Positions 10,695 to 19,664 are shown, counted from the stretch's first letter. The stretch is 64,000 nt of DNA from Pelagibacterium limicola (GCF_015694405.1 NZ_JADQDB010000011.1:1-64000), one strand, 5' to 3'. Notes: generated by a model not told the origin, from the letters alone. Translations and numbers: made by a program.

Positions 10695-10866
10695 TGTCTC
10701 GCGGTCTCCGTTTCAGATCGAGGCCAGTGCCAATCGAAACGCTTCTAGCCGATGCGCCCTTCAAGCTATTGTGGCCTGTCTGGAAGTGTAGCGTCTATCG
10801 GGACGCCCTCATATCCCCTTGTCCGCGGGTGCATCAGCACCGGCTCGGGGAGGTGGATAAGGAAAC

Positions 10867-10900
10867 GCCGCACCGCAACTTTTTCAAGTTACGGCGCGGC
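10867..10900 (-). promoter_or_regulatory. Hairpin between the binding-protein gene and permease genes
   Basis: The arms GCCGCACCGCAACTT and AAGTTACGGCGCGGC pair over about 13 of 15 positions around a short loop, roughly 20 bases after the binding-protein stop on the minus strand. No T-run follows. It probably stabilises the upstream mRNA or lets only part of transcription pass. Confidence 0.55.
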
Positions 10901-10918
10901 GATTCAATGTCAACGAAC

Positions 10919-12505
10919 CTACTCGAAGGTCACCGACGTCATCAGCGGCTGATTTTCCGGATGAACCGGCAGCGTAATGTTGTCGCGCATCGCATAGGCC
11001 AGGACCTGGTTGTGGATCGAAAGGAACACATGGTCCGCCTGAACCTGCTCCCAGATCTCGGCGATCACGGCATCGCGAGCTTCGAGATCGGTCATGGTGC
11101 CGAGCGAGACGATCTTGGCGTCAACATCGGGGTTGGAATAAAGCCCGATGTTGTAGGTGCCGAGACCGGAGTCGTTCTTGGTGTGCACCAGACCATTGAA
11201 ATTATAGGCCGAGTCGAAGGTCGGCACGCCCCAGCCAAGGAGGTAGAAGTCCGTATCGCTATTGAGAATGATCGGGCTGTGCTGGGCGACAGGACGCGAG
11301 GCGAGCGTCACGTCGATGCCAATCTGCCCGAGCATGCCGACAACAGCCTGAGCGATAGCTTCGTCGTTGATGTAGCGATCGTTCGGCGTGTCAAGGGTGA
11401 CCGAGAAACCATCGGCATAGCCGGCTTCGGCCATCAACTCACGGGCCCGCTCGAGATCGGGTGCCGGGCAGGCATCGAGCTCGGGTGTCCAGCCGCTGAC
11501 GAACGGAGGCATGTTGACGCAGGTCGGGATCGACTGGCCGCGCATGACCACCTGACGGATGGCCTCACGATCGACAGCAAGGTTCATTGCTTCGAGCACA
11601 CGCACGTCATCGAACGGGTTTGCGCCGTCGGTTCCAGAGATCGAGGTGCCTTCACGCAGATCGCCGAAGCGGTAACCGAAGTAAATCGTGCGGTTTTCAG
11701 GACCGGTCTCGATCTTGATGCCGTCGGTACCGGCAAGGCGCTCGATATCCTGAACGGGCACGTCCTGGACGATATCGACCTCGCCCGACAGCAGTGCGGC
11801 AACGCGGGTCGCGGCATCGGCGATCGGGAGATAGATGATCTCGGTTACTTCGGGCGTTTCATCCCAGTGATCTTCGAAATGGCGCAGAACCGAACGAACG
11901 TCGGGGTCGCGCTCGACCAGAACGTAAGGGCCCGTGCCGTTGGTGTTGCGAACGGCGTAATTGTCTTCGCCTGCACCGAAATCCTGGACATCGACCACGT
12001 CATTGGCCTCGGACCAGCCCTTGTCCATAATGAAGGTGTTGGTGACGTTGTTGGGATAGAGCGGCGAAGGGCCGGCCATCTGGATTTCAACGGTATGGTC
12101 GTCGACCGCGCGCACCTCGACGATGTCGCCATGCAACTGGCGCATGTTCGAACCTTCCGAACGGGCGCGATCAAGCGAGAACACAACGTCCTCGGCAGTG
12201 AAATCCTCTCCGCCGTGGAACTTCACGCCCTGGCGCAGTTCGAACACCCAAACGGTGTCATCGTCTTCCTTGATATACCAATCGGTCGCAAGGCGTGGCT
12301 GCAAGGCGCCGGTCAGGTCACGGTCGAGCAGGGTTTCGTAGATGTGGTGGTTGAAGTTGTGCGTGGGACCCTGATTCTGGGAATGCGGGTCGAGAGTCAG
12401 TGCGTCGGTGGAGCGCGCCCAGCGGACTGTTTCGGCGCTGGCTGCGCTAACGAGCACACAAGAGGCCAGAAGGGCCGCTGCAATGCCGGTCAGAGTTTTC
12501 TTCAT
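10919..12505 (-). CDS. Peptide-type ABC transporter solute-binding protein (family 5)
   Basis: A 528-residue SBP_bac_5 protein. The signal peptide ends near ASA (about residue 24). The mature protein begins ETVRWARSTDALTLDPHS, followed by the family hallmark HIYETLLDRD and WVFELRQGVKFHGGEDFTAEDVVFSLDRA. It captures peptides, nickel-type chelates or glycosides in the periplasm; the ligand cannot be read from sequence. First gene of the leftward operon, preceded by a 508-base non-coding region and followed by a hairpin, it is likely expressed above the membrane subunits. Confidence 0.92.
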   Translation of the reverse strand: MKKTLTGIAAALLASCVLVSAASAETVRWARSTDALTLDPHSQNQGPTHNFNHHIYETLLDRDLTGALQPRLATDWYIKEDDDTVWVFELRQGVKFHGGEDFTAEDVVFSLDRARSEGSNMRQLHGDIVEVRAVDDHTVEIQMAGPSPLYPNNVTNTFIMDKGWSEANDVVDVQDFGAGEDNYAVRNTNGTGPYVLVERDPDVRSVLRHFEDHWDETPEVTEIIYLPIADAATRVAALLSGEVDIVQDVPVQDIERLAGTDGIKIETGPENRTIYFGYRFGDLREGTSISGTDGANPFDDVRVLEAMNLAVDREAIRQVVMRGQSIPTCVNMPPFVSGWTPELDACPAPDLERARELMAEAGYADGFSVTLDTPNDRYINDEAIAQAVVGMLGQIGIDVTLASRPVAQHSPIILNSDTDFYLLGWGVPTFDSAYNFNGLVHTKNDSGLGTYNIGLYSNPDVDAKIVSLGTMTDLEARDAVIAEIWEQVQADHVFLSIHNQVLAYAMRDNITLPVHPENQPLMTSVTFE

Positions 12506-13013
12506 ATCTGTTCAATCCCCTTGAGATGCCCACCGCCGGCGGCGTTTTGCCTCCGGCGGTGAAGACTTCGAATGCAAACAGAACACGTCAAACGATGCCG
12601 GCAGTTCGAACCAGGGAACTCCGCTACGGAGATCATCTATGTCGAACGTGTCGGGTCACCTGTCTGGCGCACTCTCTTTGTCGATGTGCAGGGGTATCTT
12701 TTGCATGATGATTCCTCCCTGCGACTTGGGGCCAGCAACGCGGCTAAGCGCTGCACGCCGAGACCGCAACAAAGCGCCTTTTGTATGATCGCGCAATGGG
12801 TATCTAGCAGCCCTTTACGTCAACGAGACTGACCCTTCTTTACCCTTTGGTCAAAAATACAAGGATTTACAGAGCTTAAGAGGCGTACCAATTGGTACAC
12901 ACTGCTTTAAAATGGAGCAAAATTTTTTTGGTGCCTAGCAATAGCTCGTCAGGCGTGCGGCGACAAAAGCCGGATACGGCTCGAATGGGAGCGATTTGGT
13001 CCCGATCACGGGC
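12506..13013. promoter_or_regulatory. 508-base non-coding leader of the peptide ABC operon
   Basis: No convincing gene on either strand; the short open frames here have unnatural composition. Nearest the binding-protein gene is a hairpin with 9-base arms CACCGCCGG (12531-12539) and CCGGCGGTG (12553-12561), which would form in the 5' leader. Further out, 12830-12945 is markedly AT-rich and holds a perfect 14-base palindrome. I could not define one clear promoter. Confidence 0.55.
12885..12898. promoter_or_regulatory. Perfect 14-base palindrome, candidate operator
   Basis: GTACCAATTGGTAC is a perfect inverted repeat in the AT-rich part of the leader between the J-domain gene and the peptide ABC operon. 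It resembles LacI- or GntR-type operators in size and symmetry. No regulator gene is adjacent, so the cognate protein is unknown. Confidence 0.45.
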
Positions 13014-13757
13014 CTAGCGCGCCGAGCGCTTCACATGATCGAGGAGCAGGTCTTTAGCTTCGTTGATGCGAGCAGCAAGAAAAGAGGATCCCCCGTGATC
13101 GGGATGCACCTTCTTCATGAGCGTCCTATGGGCCTTGCGGATGTCCTCGGCGCTCGCGCCGGGCTTAAGTCCGAGGATTTCATACGCCTCGTCAATGCCA
13201 GAAAGGCCGGAACCGGTGTCCGCACGACGCCCTTCGTCTGCTCCTGCTCCGGAATCCATTCCGAAGTGCTCGGCGAACCAATCGCGCCAGCCCGCGCGGT
13301 TGGCATCGAGCCAGCTTTCGAACAGCGCCAGGGAGTCCGCGTCGTCCGCGACCTCGTCGTAAAGGGCCCAGCATTCCTCAGCCGTCAGGGAGGAAAGATC
13401 GCGGCCGGCGAAAAGGCCTTCATTGACGGCTCCCGACACCGAACCTGTTTCATGCTCGAGCCGCATGGAGAGATAGCGGCTGCGGACCTTGGAGCTGTTG
13501 TTTGGGCTCGACATGCCCGCGCCGAAATCGATGGGACCGAGCCGGCCGCGGGTCAGCACGCCTGCTGCAGCGATGCCGACAAAGCTGGCGAGCATCATGT
13601 TGCCACGCAGGCCGAGGACCGCAGCCACAGCGGCGAGTCCGCCTCCGACAATCCATCGCAGCGCCCGAACGAGCCGACGAATTTCGCCCTGCGTGTAAAG
13701 AGAGTAGAGCCAGGCACCCAGCACGACGGCCACAGCCCCCAGGAGAATCCAGGTCAT
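13014..13757 (-). CDS. Membrane-anchored J-domain protein
   Basis: A 247-residue protein. Residues 1-70 hold two or three hydrophobic segments (WILLGAVAVVLGAWLYSLY; WIVGGGLAAVAAVLGL; FVGIAAAGVL). The C-terminal 65 residues are a J domain with YEILGLKPGASAEDIRKAHRTL, the catalytic HPD (KKVHPDHGG) and the terminal helix. J domains recruit and stimulate Hsp70 (DnaK), here at the membrane. It is translated from the same mRNA as the VWA-like protein upstream, whose stop overlaps its ATG by 4 bases. Family members are annotated DnaJ-domain or DjlA-like, without an agreed client. Confidence 0.85.
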   Translation of the reverse strand: MTWILLGAVAVVLGAWLYSLYTQGEIRRLVRALRWIVGGGLAAVAAVLGLRGNMMLASFVGIAAAGVLTRGRLGPIDFGAGMSSPNNSSKVRSRYLSMRLEHETGSVSGAVNEGLFAGRDLSSLTAEECWALYDEVADDADSLALFESWLDANRAGWRDWFAEHFGMDSGAGADEGRRADTGSGLSGIDEAYEILGLKPGASAEDIRKAHRTLMKKVHPDHGGSSFLAARINEAKDLLLDHVKRSAR

Positions 13758-14482
13758 TTGAGCTGTTCGAGCAGCTTATGCGCCTGCCCGCCCCCTTGGA
13801 GCTTCAAAGCCTGGCGGCCACCGCTTGCATAGGCTGCAACGGCACGCAAGAGCGCGGCGAGTTCGCGCGGAGCTTTTGCGTCGAAGCGCGCATAGGCTCC
13901 CTTCGAGAGACGGGCGAATTCGCGGAATGCGGTTTCGGCGGTTGGATCATGTCCTTCCTGGAAAACGAAGATCGGGCAACCTAGCAGACCAATCTCTCCC
14001 GCTTTCTGGGACAGGCGGTCGATATCTTCCTCCATCGCGTCGCCCACATAGACGATGGCGTTGATCCGTTCCTTCTTGTGCTCTTCGCGAGCGTGGGAGA
14101 AGACCTTGGAAATCTGCGTATGGCCGCCACGGCAATCGATTCCGGTCATGAGATTGGCCAGCGCGCGCGGGTCGGCCACCCATTTGGAAGCCCGGCATTC
14201 GCCAAATCCACGAAAATAGATGAGTTGGACGCTGAGACCACCGGTATCGGCAACAGCCTCGAACATTTCGGCCTGCAACTGGCAAGCAAGGTCCCATGTC
14301 GGCTGGCGGCTCATTGTCGCGTCGAGCGCAAACAGCAGACGGCCCTTACCTCCGCCCTCACCTGCCCTGGCCGCCGACATGGTGCCGACTTTGGCGATAA
14401 AATCGGCAATAGCGCCCGATTTCGGCCGCGCCTTGCGTGCCGATAACGCTTCATCCCGCTTGCTCGGTTGTTTGGTGTTCAT
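13754..14482 (-). CDS. VWA-domain-like protein
   Basis: A 242-residue soluble protein with a von Willebrand A-like fold. The strand LLFALDATMSRQ (about 48-60) carries a MIDAS-like D-x-T-x-S, a second conserved segment is RGGHTQISKVFSHA, and VYVGDAMEEDID resembles the third metal-site loop. A basic, disordered N-terminus (KRDEALSARKARPKSG) precedes it. It overlaps the J-domain gene, so the two are translationally coupled. A metal-dependent scaffold working with a chaperone is a reasonable inference, but no function is established. Confidence 0.78.
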   Translation of the reverse strand: MNTKQPSKRDEALSARKARPKSGAIADFIAKVGTMSAARAGEGGGKGRLLFALDATMSRQPTWDLACQLQAEMFEAVADTGGLSVQLIYFRGFGECRASKWVADPRALANLMTGIDCRGGHTQISKVFSHAREEHKKERINAIVYVGDAMEEDIDRLSQKAGEIGLLGCPIFVFQEGHDPTAETAFREFARLSKGAYARFDAKAPRELAALLRAVAAYASGGRQALKLQGGGQAHKLLEQLK

Positions 14483-14618
14483 CGCCTGTCCCTGTTACCG
14501 GCAATATGGTCCCCGAGGACCTGTACCGCAAGAGTTTGGCCCTGCACTCGCGCGCTCGTACCCGCTACCTAAGCCCCATCGGCAGGCAACGGTTCCAGCC
14601 GGGTTTCCGCGTCCCACG

Positions 14619-15590
14619 CTATGGCATCGTTACAACCACGCTGCCACGCTTTAGGCCAGAAGCTGCGCGGGTGTGGGCCTTAGCGATTTCGGACAAGGGA
14701 AAAACGGAATCGATCAGGGGCGTATAGATGCCTTGTGCCGCGAGTGCCGTCAGGTATTGGAGGTCTTCGGTCCGCTCGGGTGTCGTGCCCGTGACGTTAC
14801 GTTTGCCGCCCTTGCTCTGCCTCAGCATTCCCGGCAGGCTGGCGGCGATGCCGAGGAACCGACCGCCGGGTTTGAGCGCATCGAGGCACGCATCGAGACT
14901 GGTGACGCCCGCCGTGTCGGCGATGACGTCATAAGCAGCGTGTTCTGTTGTGTAGTCGGTATAATGATAATCGATAACCCGCTTCGCGCCGAGGTTTTGC
15001 GCCAATTCCATATTGGGTGCGCTGGTGGCGGCTGTGACCTCGGCGCCCATGTGACGCGCGAGTTGGACGAGAGCGGAGCCCACGGTGCCGCTGCCGCCAA
15101 TCACGAGGATTTTCTCCCCGGCCTGCAGCATGGCCCTGCGCAAAAAGTAGAGCGCCGTCGTGCCGCCGAACGAGAGGGCCGCGGCTTGCTCGAACGAGAG
15201 ATTTTCCGGCTTTTTGACGATGGGCTTGGTTTCGGCAATAGCCCTGTACTGCTGGTGAGAGCCAAAGCCGGGCATGGCGATGATTTCATCTCCCGCCACA
15301 AAACGGGTGGCCGATCTGCCGACGGCGACGACGGTACCCGACAGTTCGGCGCCCAGGATCGGCACACGGGGCTTTCGGAAGCCGAACACAAGGCTGGCCA
15401 ACAATCCGAATCCTTTGGGATAGGTCCGCGTGCGAATGCGGATGTCTGCCGAATTGACGGTGGCGGCAGCGAGCTTGACGAGGATTTCATGATCGCGCGG
15501 CTCGGGCACGGGTCGTTCGGCAAGGACGAGGTTTTCCGGTCCACCGAAGCCGGTGAGGATGGCGGCGGTCATTGTATTTGGCAGAGTCAT
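14619..15590 (-). CDS. Zinc-free MDR NAD(P)H oxidoreductase (quinone reductase-like)
   Basis: A 323-residue medium-chain dehydrogenase/reductase. It has an N-terminal GroES-like domain (VKLAAATVNSADIRIR; ILGAELSGTVVAVG) and a Rossmann nucleotide site VIGGSGTVGSALVQLARHMGAEV near residue 155. The catalytic zinc ligands of alcohol dehydrogenases (Cys, GHE) are absent, pointing to a quinone-oxidoreductase or enone-reductase type. The ATG at 15590 is chosen because it overlaps the stop of the XRE gene (ATGA); the open frame extends ten residues further. It is the last gene of a three-gene leftward operon. Confidence 0.85.
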   Translation of the reverse strand: MTLPNTMTAAILTGFGGPENLVLAERPVPEPRDHEILVKLAAATVNSADIRIRTRTYPKGFGLLASLVFGFRKPRVPILGAELSGTVVAVGRSATRFVAGDEIIAMPGFGSHQQYRAIAETKPIVKKPENLSFEQAAALSFGGTTALYFLRRAMLQAGEKILVIGGSGTVGSALVQLARHMGAEVTAATSAPNMELAQNLGAKRVIDYHYTDYTTEHAAYDVIADTAGVTSLDACLDALKPGGRFLGIAASLPGMLRQSKGGKRNVTGTTPERTEDLQYLTALAAQGIYTPLIDSVFPLSEIAKAHTRAASGLKRGSVVVTMP

Positions 15591-15820
15591 CCTCGAGTCT
15601 CCTTTTCCCCAGCTTTCCATTGAAACACCTCGCCGATCTCGACACCGAACACCTCGGCGATGCGGAAGGCGGCTTCGAGCGAGGGGGAATACTTATTGTG
15701 TTCGATTGCCGCGACGGTTTGTCGGGTCATGCCGATTTTCTCGGCGAGTTCCGCCTGGGTCATTTCACCGTGGTCGAAGCGCAGACGACGGATCGTGTTG
15801 GTGATCGGCGGAGGCGTCAT
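15587..15820 (-). CDS. XRE-family HTH regulator
   Basis: A 77-residue helix-turn-helix protein of the short Cro/XRE type: IRRLRFDHGEMTQAELAEKIGMTRQTVAAIEHNKYSPSLEAAFRIAEVFG. Proteins of this size commonly form an operon with a small membrane protein and repress it. Both of its junctions are ATGA overlaps (membrane protein upstream, MDR oxidoreductase downstream), so the three are made together. Autoregulation from the promoter near 16323-16351 is likely but not shown. Confidence 0.88.
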   Translation of the reverse strand: MTPPPITNTIRRLRFDHGEMTQAELAEKIGMTRQTVAAIEHNKYSPSLEAAFRIAEVFGVEIGEVFQWKAGEKETRG

Positions 15821-16287
15821 GCGGCAGCCGTTGTGCGGAAATGGCCGATCAGGATAGTTTCCCGGATGAGGCCGGCGGCCATACCGACAACCATGAGCGC
15901 GTTCGCCATCAGGATCGCAGTTGCCCCGGCCGGATCGGCGGCGAACTCCCCGCGGGCCACCTCGCTGACCCAGAAGCTGGCGATTGCCACCACTGCAATG
16001 CCGAGTTCCAGAACTCGCCGGCAGACCTTGTCGGCCCGTGCTTCTATGATGCGTTCGAGTTCATCGGGCGGCGCATCGAAATCTTCACGCGCCATGCGGG
16101 CGCTGACGATTGCGAGGCCGAGCAGGAGCGCAATGTGGATGACGAGGGTCCAGACAAAGACCGTCAACAACGCCCAACCATCGATATCCCGGCTCGCCAC
16201 CGCGGCAAAGAGGGTGGCGAAATAATAGGGCCAGAGCAAGAAGGTGGTGACCAGGGCGAACCAGGCCTGCTTTTCCCGAACGGACAT
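15817..16287 (-). CDS. Four-helix membrane protein (DUF2178-like)
   Basis: A 156-residue protein with four hydrophobic segments: AWFALVTTFLLWPYYFATLFA, LLTVFVWTLVIHIALLLGL, AVVAIASFWVSEV and ATAILMANALMVVGMAAGLI. A cytoplasmic helical linker (DFDAPPDELERIIEARADK) lies between segments two and three. This layout is typical of small membrane proteins encoded with XRE regulators. No function is known. It is the first gene of the operon. Confidence 0.75.
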   Translation of the reverse strand: MSVREKQAWFALVTTFLLWPYYFATLFAAVASRDIDGWALLTVFVWTLVIHIALLLGLAIVSARMAREDFDAPPDELERIIEARADKVCRRVLELGIAVVAIASFWVSEVARGEFAADPAGATAILMANALMVVGMAAGLIRETILIGHFRTTAAA

Positions 16288-16322
16288 CTTCGCCTCGAAG
16301 CAATGTGAAAAATCTGTGGCTT

Positions 16323-16351
16323 GATATCCATTATTATTGTCATAATGTCAA
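16323..16351 (-). promoter_or_regulatory. Candidate promoter of the membrane protein-XRE-MDR operon
   Basis: On the minus strand TTGACA (16346-16351) is followed after 17 bases by GATATC (16323-16328), in the only strongly AT-rich patch of the spacer and about 36 bases before the first ATG of the operon. Confidence 0.45.
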
Positions 16352-16473
16352 ATATTTTTTCCATAGTGGTTCGTGATGAATGCCTGCCGGAGCAACGCAC
16401 CCCATTTAGGGATGACGAAGCCAGGGGGCCGGGCTAGTCTCGCCCAATCGGGAATCGAGCGGGCCAGAGCACC

Positions 16474-16755
16474 ATGATGAGCGGAAAGCCGAAGATCGCC
16501 ATTACCTATTGCGTGCAGTGCAACTGGCTGTTGCGGGCGGGCTGGATGGCGCAAGAATTGCTCTCGACCTTTTCGGATGCGCTTGACAGCGTGACATTGG
16601 TCCCGGCGACCGGCGGAGCGTTCGAAATCGTTTGTGACGGGGAAAGCCTCTGGGAGCGCAAACGGGACGGCGGATTTCCGGACGTTAAAACGCTCAAGCA
16701 GCGCGTGCGCGATCGAATAGACCCCGAGCGGGATCTGGGCCATATCGACCGATAG
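16474..16755 (+). CDS. SelT/SelW/SelH (Rdx) family protein, Cys form
   Basis: A 93-residue thioredoxin-like protein. It contains ITYCVQCNWLLRAGWMAQELL, the CxxC motif of the Rdx family (where some animals carry selenocysteine), and the C-terminal signature FEIVCDGESLWERKRDGGFPDVKTLKQRVRD. Members are believed to act in thiol-disulfide redox chemistry. Both motif cysteines are ordinary Cys. The start may be at 16474 or one codon later. It stands alone, upstream of a peroxiredoxin gene on the same strand. Confidence 0.9.
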   Translation: MMSGKPKIAITYCVQCNWLLRAGWMAQELLSTFSDALDSVTLVPATGGAFEIVCDGESLWERKRDGGFPDVKTLKQRVRDRIDPERDLGHIDR

Positions 16756-16930
16756 CGTTCTTTTCCGCTGTCCCTCCTCCTTCCGGAAACCGATACTCGG
16801 CTGCGCGATCAATAGGCCAAAGTATTCCGCTCCATCCCGGTGTACCAAACACCTGACGGGCCCATATTAGCCGGGTGGAAAGATACGCGCGTTCCGGGCG
16901 TTGTCCCAGGAACCGGAAAGGAGACCCACC

Positions 16931-17563
16931 ATGCCCATTCTCATCGGCGATATCGCCCCAGATTTCACCGCCCAGACCACTGAGGGCGAAATCCGCTTTC
17001 ACGATTTCATAGACGGAAGCTGGGCGGTGCTGTTCTCGCATCCCAAGAACTATACCCCCGTCTGCACGACCGAGTTGGGTTATACCGCCAAGCTCAAGCC
17101 CGACTTCGACAAGCGCGGGGTCAAGGTTCTCGGGCTGTCGGTGGACAAGATCGAGGATCATGCCGGCTGGGCACGTGATATCGAGGAAACGCAGGGCGCG
17201 GCGCTTAACTTCCCGCTCATCGCCGACGATGGCTCGATCGCCCGGCTCTACGACATGATCCACCCCAACGCCAACGACACCCTGACCGTGCGATCAGTCT
17301 TCGTCATAGGGCCGGACAAAAAGGTCAAACTCAAGATCGAATACCCCGCATCAACCGGGCGGAACTTCGATGAAGTGCTGCGCGTAATCGACAGCCTGCA
17401 ATTGACGGCCAAACATCAGGTAGCAACGCCGGTCAACTGGAAGCATGGCGAGGATGTGATCATCGTCCCCGCGGTCACCAATGAGCAGGCAAAGGACAAA
17501 TTTCCTGGCGGCTGGAACGAATTGAAGCCCTATTTGCGCATAGTGCCGCAGCCACAGGGCTGA
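16931..17563 (+). CDS. 1-Cys peroxiredoxin (Prx6 type)
   Basis: A 211-residue peroxiredoxin. The peroxidatic Cys45 lies in HPKNYTPVCTTELG, and the Prx6-like C-terminal domain contains ATPVNWKHGEDVIIVPAV and FPGGWNELKPYLR. It is the only cysteine in the protein, consistent with a 1-Cys mechanism that needs an external thiol reductant. It reduces peroxides in the cytoplasm. The ATG at 16931 follows AAAGGAGA at good spacing; ten extra upstream codons are unlikely. A terminator follows the gene. Confidence 0.94.
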   Translation: MPILIGDIAPDFTAQTTEGEIRFHDFIDGSWAVLFSHPKNYTPVCTTELGYTAKLKPDFDKRGVKVLGLSVDKIEDHAGWARDIEETQGAALNFPLIADDGSIARLYDMIHPNANDTLTVRSVFVIGPDKKVKLKIEYPASTGRNFDEVLRVIDSLQLTAKHQVATPVNWKHGEDVIIVPAVTNEQAKDKFPGGWNELKPYLRIVPQPQG

Positions 17564-17605
17564 GGCTCCGAACGGGGCCCGGCGCCCTGACGGCGCATGG
17601 ATAGG

Positions 17606-17632
17606 AAGGGCGGCCTGGAAGCCGCCCTTTTT
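17606..17632. terminator. Bidirectional rho-independent terminator
   Basis: A 9-base stem AAGGGCGGC / GCCGCCCTT with loop CTGGAA is followed by TTT on the plus strand. It lies between the convergent peroxiredoxin and DUF2799 genes and could serve both. Confidence 0.75.
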
Positions 17633-17639
17633 CATATCT

Positions 17640-18227
17640 TTAGAAGGGTATGTTTGCCTGGGAGAGCCGCAACTCCTCCGAGCGGCGAATGCTGGCAAGT
17701 TCGCTTTCGCGCGCGGAACGCTCGCGCTCAAGGACGAGCCGGGTGTTTTGCAGCGACTGAAGCTGGGTCCGCATGGCCGAACGCTGTTCCGGAGTCAAAT
17801 CCGGTTTGGCGACATTGGCGATGGCTGTTTCGATTTCGCTGTCCAGCGAGGTGATCCGTGCATTGAGATCAAAGAGCGCGCGCGCAGCGGTGTGGACGCG
17901 GGCAAACGACACGCCGATCTCTCCCTGGCAGGTATTGTAGGATGCACGGCCTGCTCGCCCTTCACGCTCAGCCCGCTCCAGCCGGCAATAGGTCCGCAAA
18001 CCCTCCTGCCGTCCGGCTTCGTAGAGCTGCCGGTCCAGCACTATGCCGTGCTGAGCACAGGCTGAAATATGGTTGTCGACATACGATGCCGGATATCCGT
18101 TTGCGCCGTCTCCGATCCCCACGGAGCGCCAATCCCCGGCGGAACACTCGGCTTTGGAAAGCGTCGCACAAGATGCGATAATGGCCGCCGCGAGAAAGGC
18201 GGCCCCAATAAGAGCGAGACGTAGCAT
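17640..18227 (-). CDS. DUF2799 lipoprotein
   Basis: A 195-residue predicted lipoprotein. The hydrophobic signal MLRLALIGAAFLAAA ends in a lipobox IIASC with the acylated Cys at 20. The mature part begins AECSAGDWRSVGIGDGANGYPAS and continues HISACAQHGIVLDRQLYEAGRQEGLRTYC, which matches DUF2799. The second half (about 110-180) is a charged coiled coil. Attachment to the inner or outer membrane cannot be decided. Function unknown. Confidence 0.85.
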   Translation of the reverse strand: MLRLALIGAAFLAAAIIASCATLSKAECSAGDWRSVGIGDGANGYPASYVDNHISACAQHGIVLDRQLYEAGRQEGLRTYCRLERAEREGRAGRASYNTCQGEIGVSFARVHTAARALFDLNARITSLDSEIETAIANVAKPDLTPEQRSAMRTQLQSLQNTRLVLERERSARESELASIRRSEELRLSQANIPF

Positions 18228-18275
18228 TTATTAATCCCCCAATGAAATGGGGCAATAATGCAGATCAAATACCAG

Positions 18276-18653
18276 TTACGCAATAGGACCAAGCGCAATC
18301 CGAAGGGTCTTCGGCAGGGATTGAAATGCGAGGGCGTGCGCCTGAACGATGTAGGCGCTAAGTAGATCAGCATCGAGCGCCGCTTCTGGCTCGACCTCCA
18401 CCCATTTGGCCCGGGCAAGGTAAGGTGCGGGTCGAACCCCATGCTCGTCCTTGAGCAGGTCAAAACTCATGTCCGAACACTTGAACGATATTGCAGGGCC
18501 ATCGCCGTCCCCATCCGAAAAGATGGCAAATATCTTTGCCCGGTCGCCGGACCCCACCTTGGCGACGCTAGCACCGCCCCACTGGTGGACAATAAAGCCG
18601 TGCGGCAGGTTCCCCGCGAATGTCTCGAAGCTGTCCCGCTCGAATATGTTCAT
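18276..18653 (-). CDS. MmcQ/YjbR-like protein
   Basis: A 125-residue protein of the YjbR (CyaY-like fold) type, shown by [53 protein letters not shown] and the C-terminal [16 protein letters not shown]. The family is of unknown function, sometimes suggested to bind DNA. The ATG at 18653 overlaps the msrA stop (ATGA) and gives the normal N-terminus [10 protein letters not shown]. It is co-transcribed with msrA. Confidence 0.85.
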   Translation of the reverse strand: MNIFERDSFETFAGNLPHGFIVHQWGGASVAKVGSGDRAKIFAIFSDGDGDGPAISFKCSDMSFDLLKDEHGVRPAPYLARAKWVEVEPEAALDADLLSAYIVQAHALAFQSLPKTLRIALGPIA

Positions 18654-19300
18654 GCTGCGGGGAGCGGGCACGACACGCCGGTGCCCTTCAAGCCGCAATA
18701 CCCGTTGGGATTTTTGGCCAGATATTGCTGGTGATAGGTTTCGGCAAAATAGAACGGACCAGCCAGTGCGATTTCGGTGGTGATCTCCCCTGCCCCGGCA
18801 GCGTCGAGTTCGGCCTGATAACGCACCCTGCTCATTGCTACGGCCTCGGCCTGGGCCGGACTGGTGGTATATATGGCCGAGCGGTATTGCGTACCGACAT
18901 CATTGCCTTGGCGCATGCCTTGGGTAGGGTCGTGCTCCTCCCAGAAGGTCTTCAAGAGGGTTTCGAGGGAAACCTTAGCCGGATCGTAGACGACCATCAC
19001 CGCTTCGGTATGTCCGGTACGGCCCGAGCAGACTTCCTCGTAGGTCGGGTTGAGCGTCAACCCGCCCTGGTAGCCCACCGCGGTGACCCATACCCCTGGA
19101 AGCTGCCAGAACAGCCGCTCGGCGCCCCAGAAGCATCCCAGGCCGAAATAGATCGTTTCGGTCTCCTCGGGATAAGGGCCCTTGAGCGGACGGCCCGAAA
19201 TGAAATGGGTATCGGCGATCTCGAGCGGGGTATCGCGACCAGGCAGCGCCTCGTCCGCGGTGGGCAGAGAAGCGGACTTTGAAAAGAGCGAAAAGATCAT
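18650..19300 (-). CDS. msrA: Peptide methionine (S)-S-oxide reductase MsrA
   Basis: A 216-residue MsrA. The catalytic Cys56 is in [14 protein letters not shown]; conserved stretches are [28 protein letters not shown] and YRSAIY. A C-terminal [13 protein letters not shown] supplies resolving cysteines. It repairs oxidised methionine in proteins using thioredoxin. The ATG at 19300 follows AAGGAGG with ideal spacing, so the 31 extra codons of the open frame are excluded. The 54-residue N-terminal lead before the catalytic strand is typical of alphaproteobacterial MsrA. Confidence 0.96.
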   Translation of the reverse strand: MIFSLFSKSASLPTADEALPGRDTPLEIADTHFISGRPLKGPYPEETETIYFGLGCFWGAERLFWQLPGVWVTAVGYQGGLTLNPTYEEVCSGRTGHTEAVMVVYDPAKVSLETLLKTFWEEHDPTQGMRQGNDVGTQYRSAIYTTSPAQAEAVAMSRVRYQAELDAAGAGEITTEIALAGPFYFAETYHQQYLAKNPNGYCGLKGTGVSCPLPAA

Positions 19301-19334
19301 CAGGACAGCCTCCTTGGGGAGAGCCTCGCCCGCA

Positions 19335-19664
19335 TCACAGCTGGTCGATACTGACGAGACGGCGGCGATTGCGCGTGCGGCTGAGCAACGCAAAAGCGAT
19401 CCCGAGGCCGCCCAGCACTGCCCACCCGGGCCAGCTCAGCAATGTGGTGATGACCGGTGCCCAAAGCAAGGGATGCGCGGCAGTCTCGACATAGTCCTGC
19501 GCGGTCCGCAACGTTCCGGGGAAGAAATCATCCCAGGTGCCTTCGAGCGAGGTAACAACCAGCGCATTGGACGCCAATGTCCGCGTTCCGTCGATGATCA
19601 GAAGGATCATCGCCAAGGCAAGCAGCACAGCGGCCAGAACAAACGCAATCCGTCTCAATGCCAT
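19335..19664 (-). CDS. Small two-helix membrane protein
   Basis: A 109-residue protein with hydrophobic segments [19 protein letters not shown] (about 6-24) and [15 protein letters not shown] (about 78-94). Between them is a periplasmic region with [22 protein letters not shown], and a basic tail RTRNRRR follows. Similar small proteins of unknown function are common in Rhizobiales. It lies 34 bases upstream of msrA on the same strand and may share its transcript. Confidence 0.72.
   Translation of the reverse strand: MALRRIAFVLAAVLLALAMILLIIDGTRTLASNALVVTSLEGTWDDFFPGTLRTAQDYVETAAHPLLWAPVITTLLSWPGWAVLGGLGIAFALLSRTRNRRRLVSIDQL

Noticed and set aside
9453-10748. Open frame of 431 codons on the plus strand
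   Set aside because: It is antisense to the DppC/DppB-like permease genes; the composition is unnatural.
10694-12562. Open frame of 622 codons on the plus strand
   Set aside because: It is antisense to the family-5 binding-protein gene, which has a clear signal peptide and motifs; the long frame results from GC-biased codon positions.
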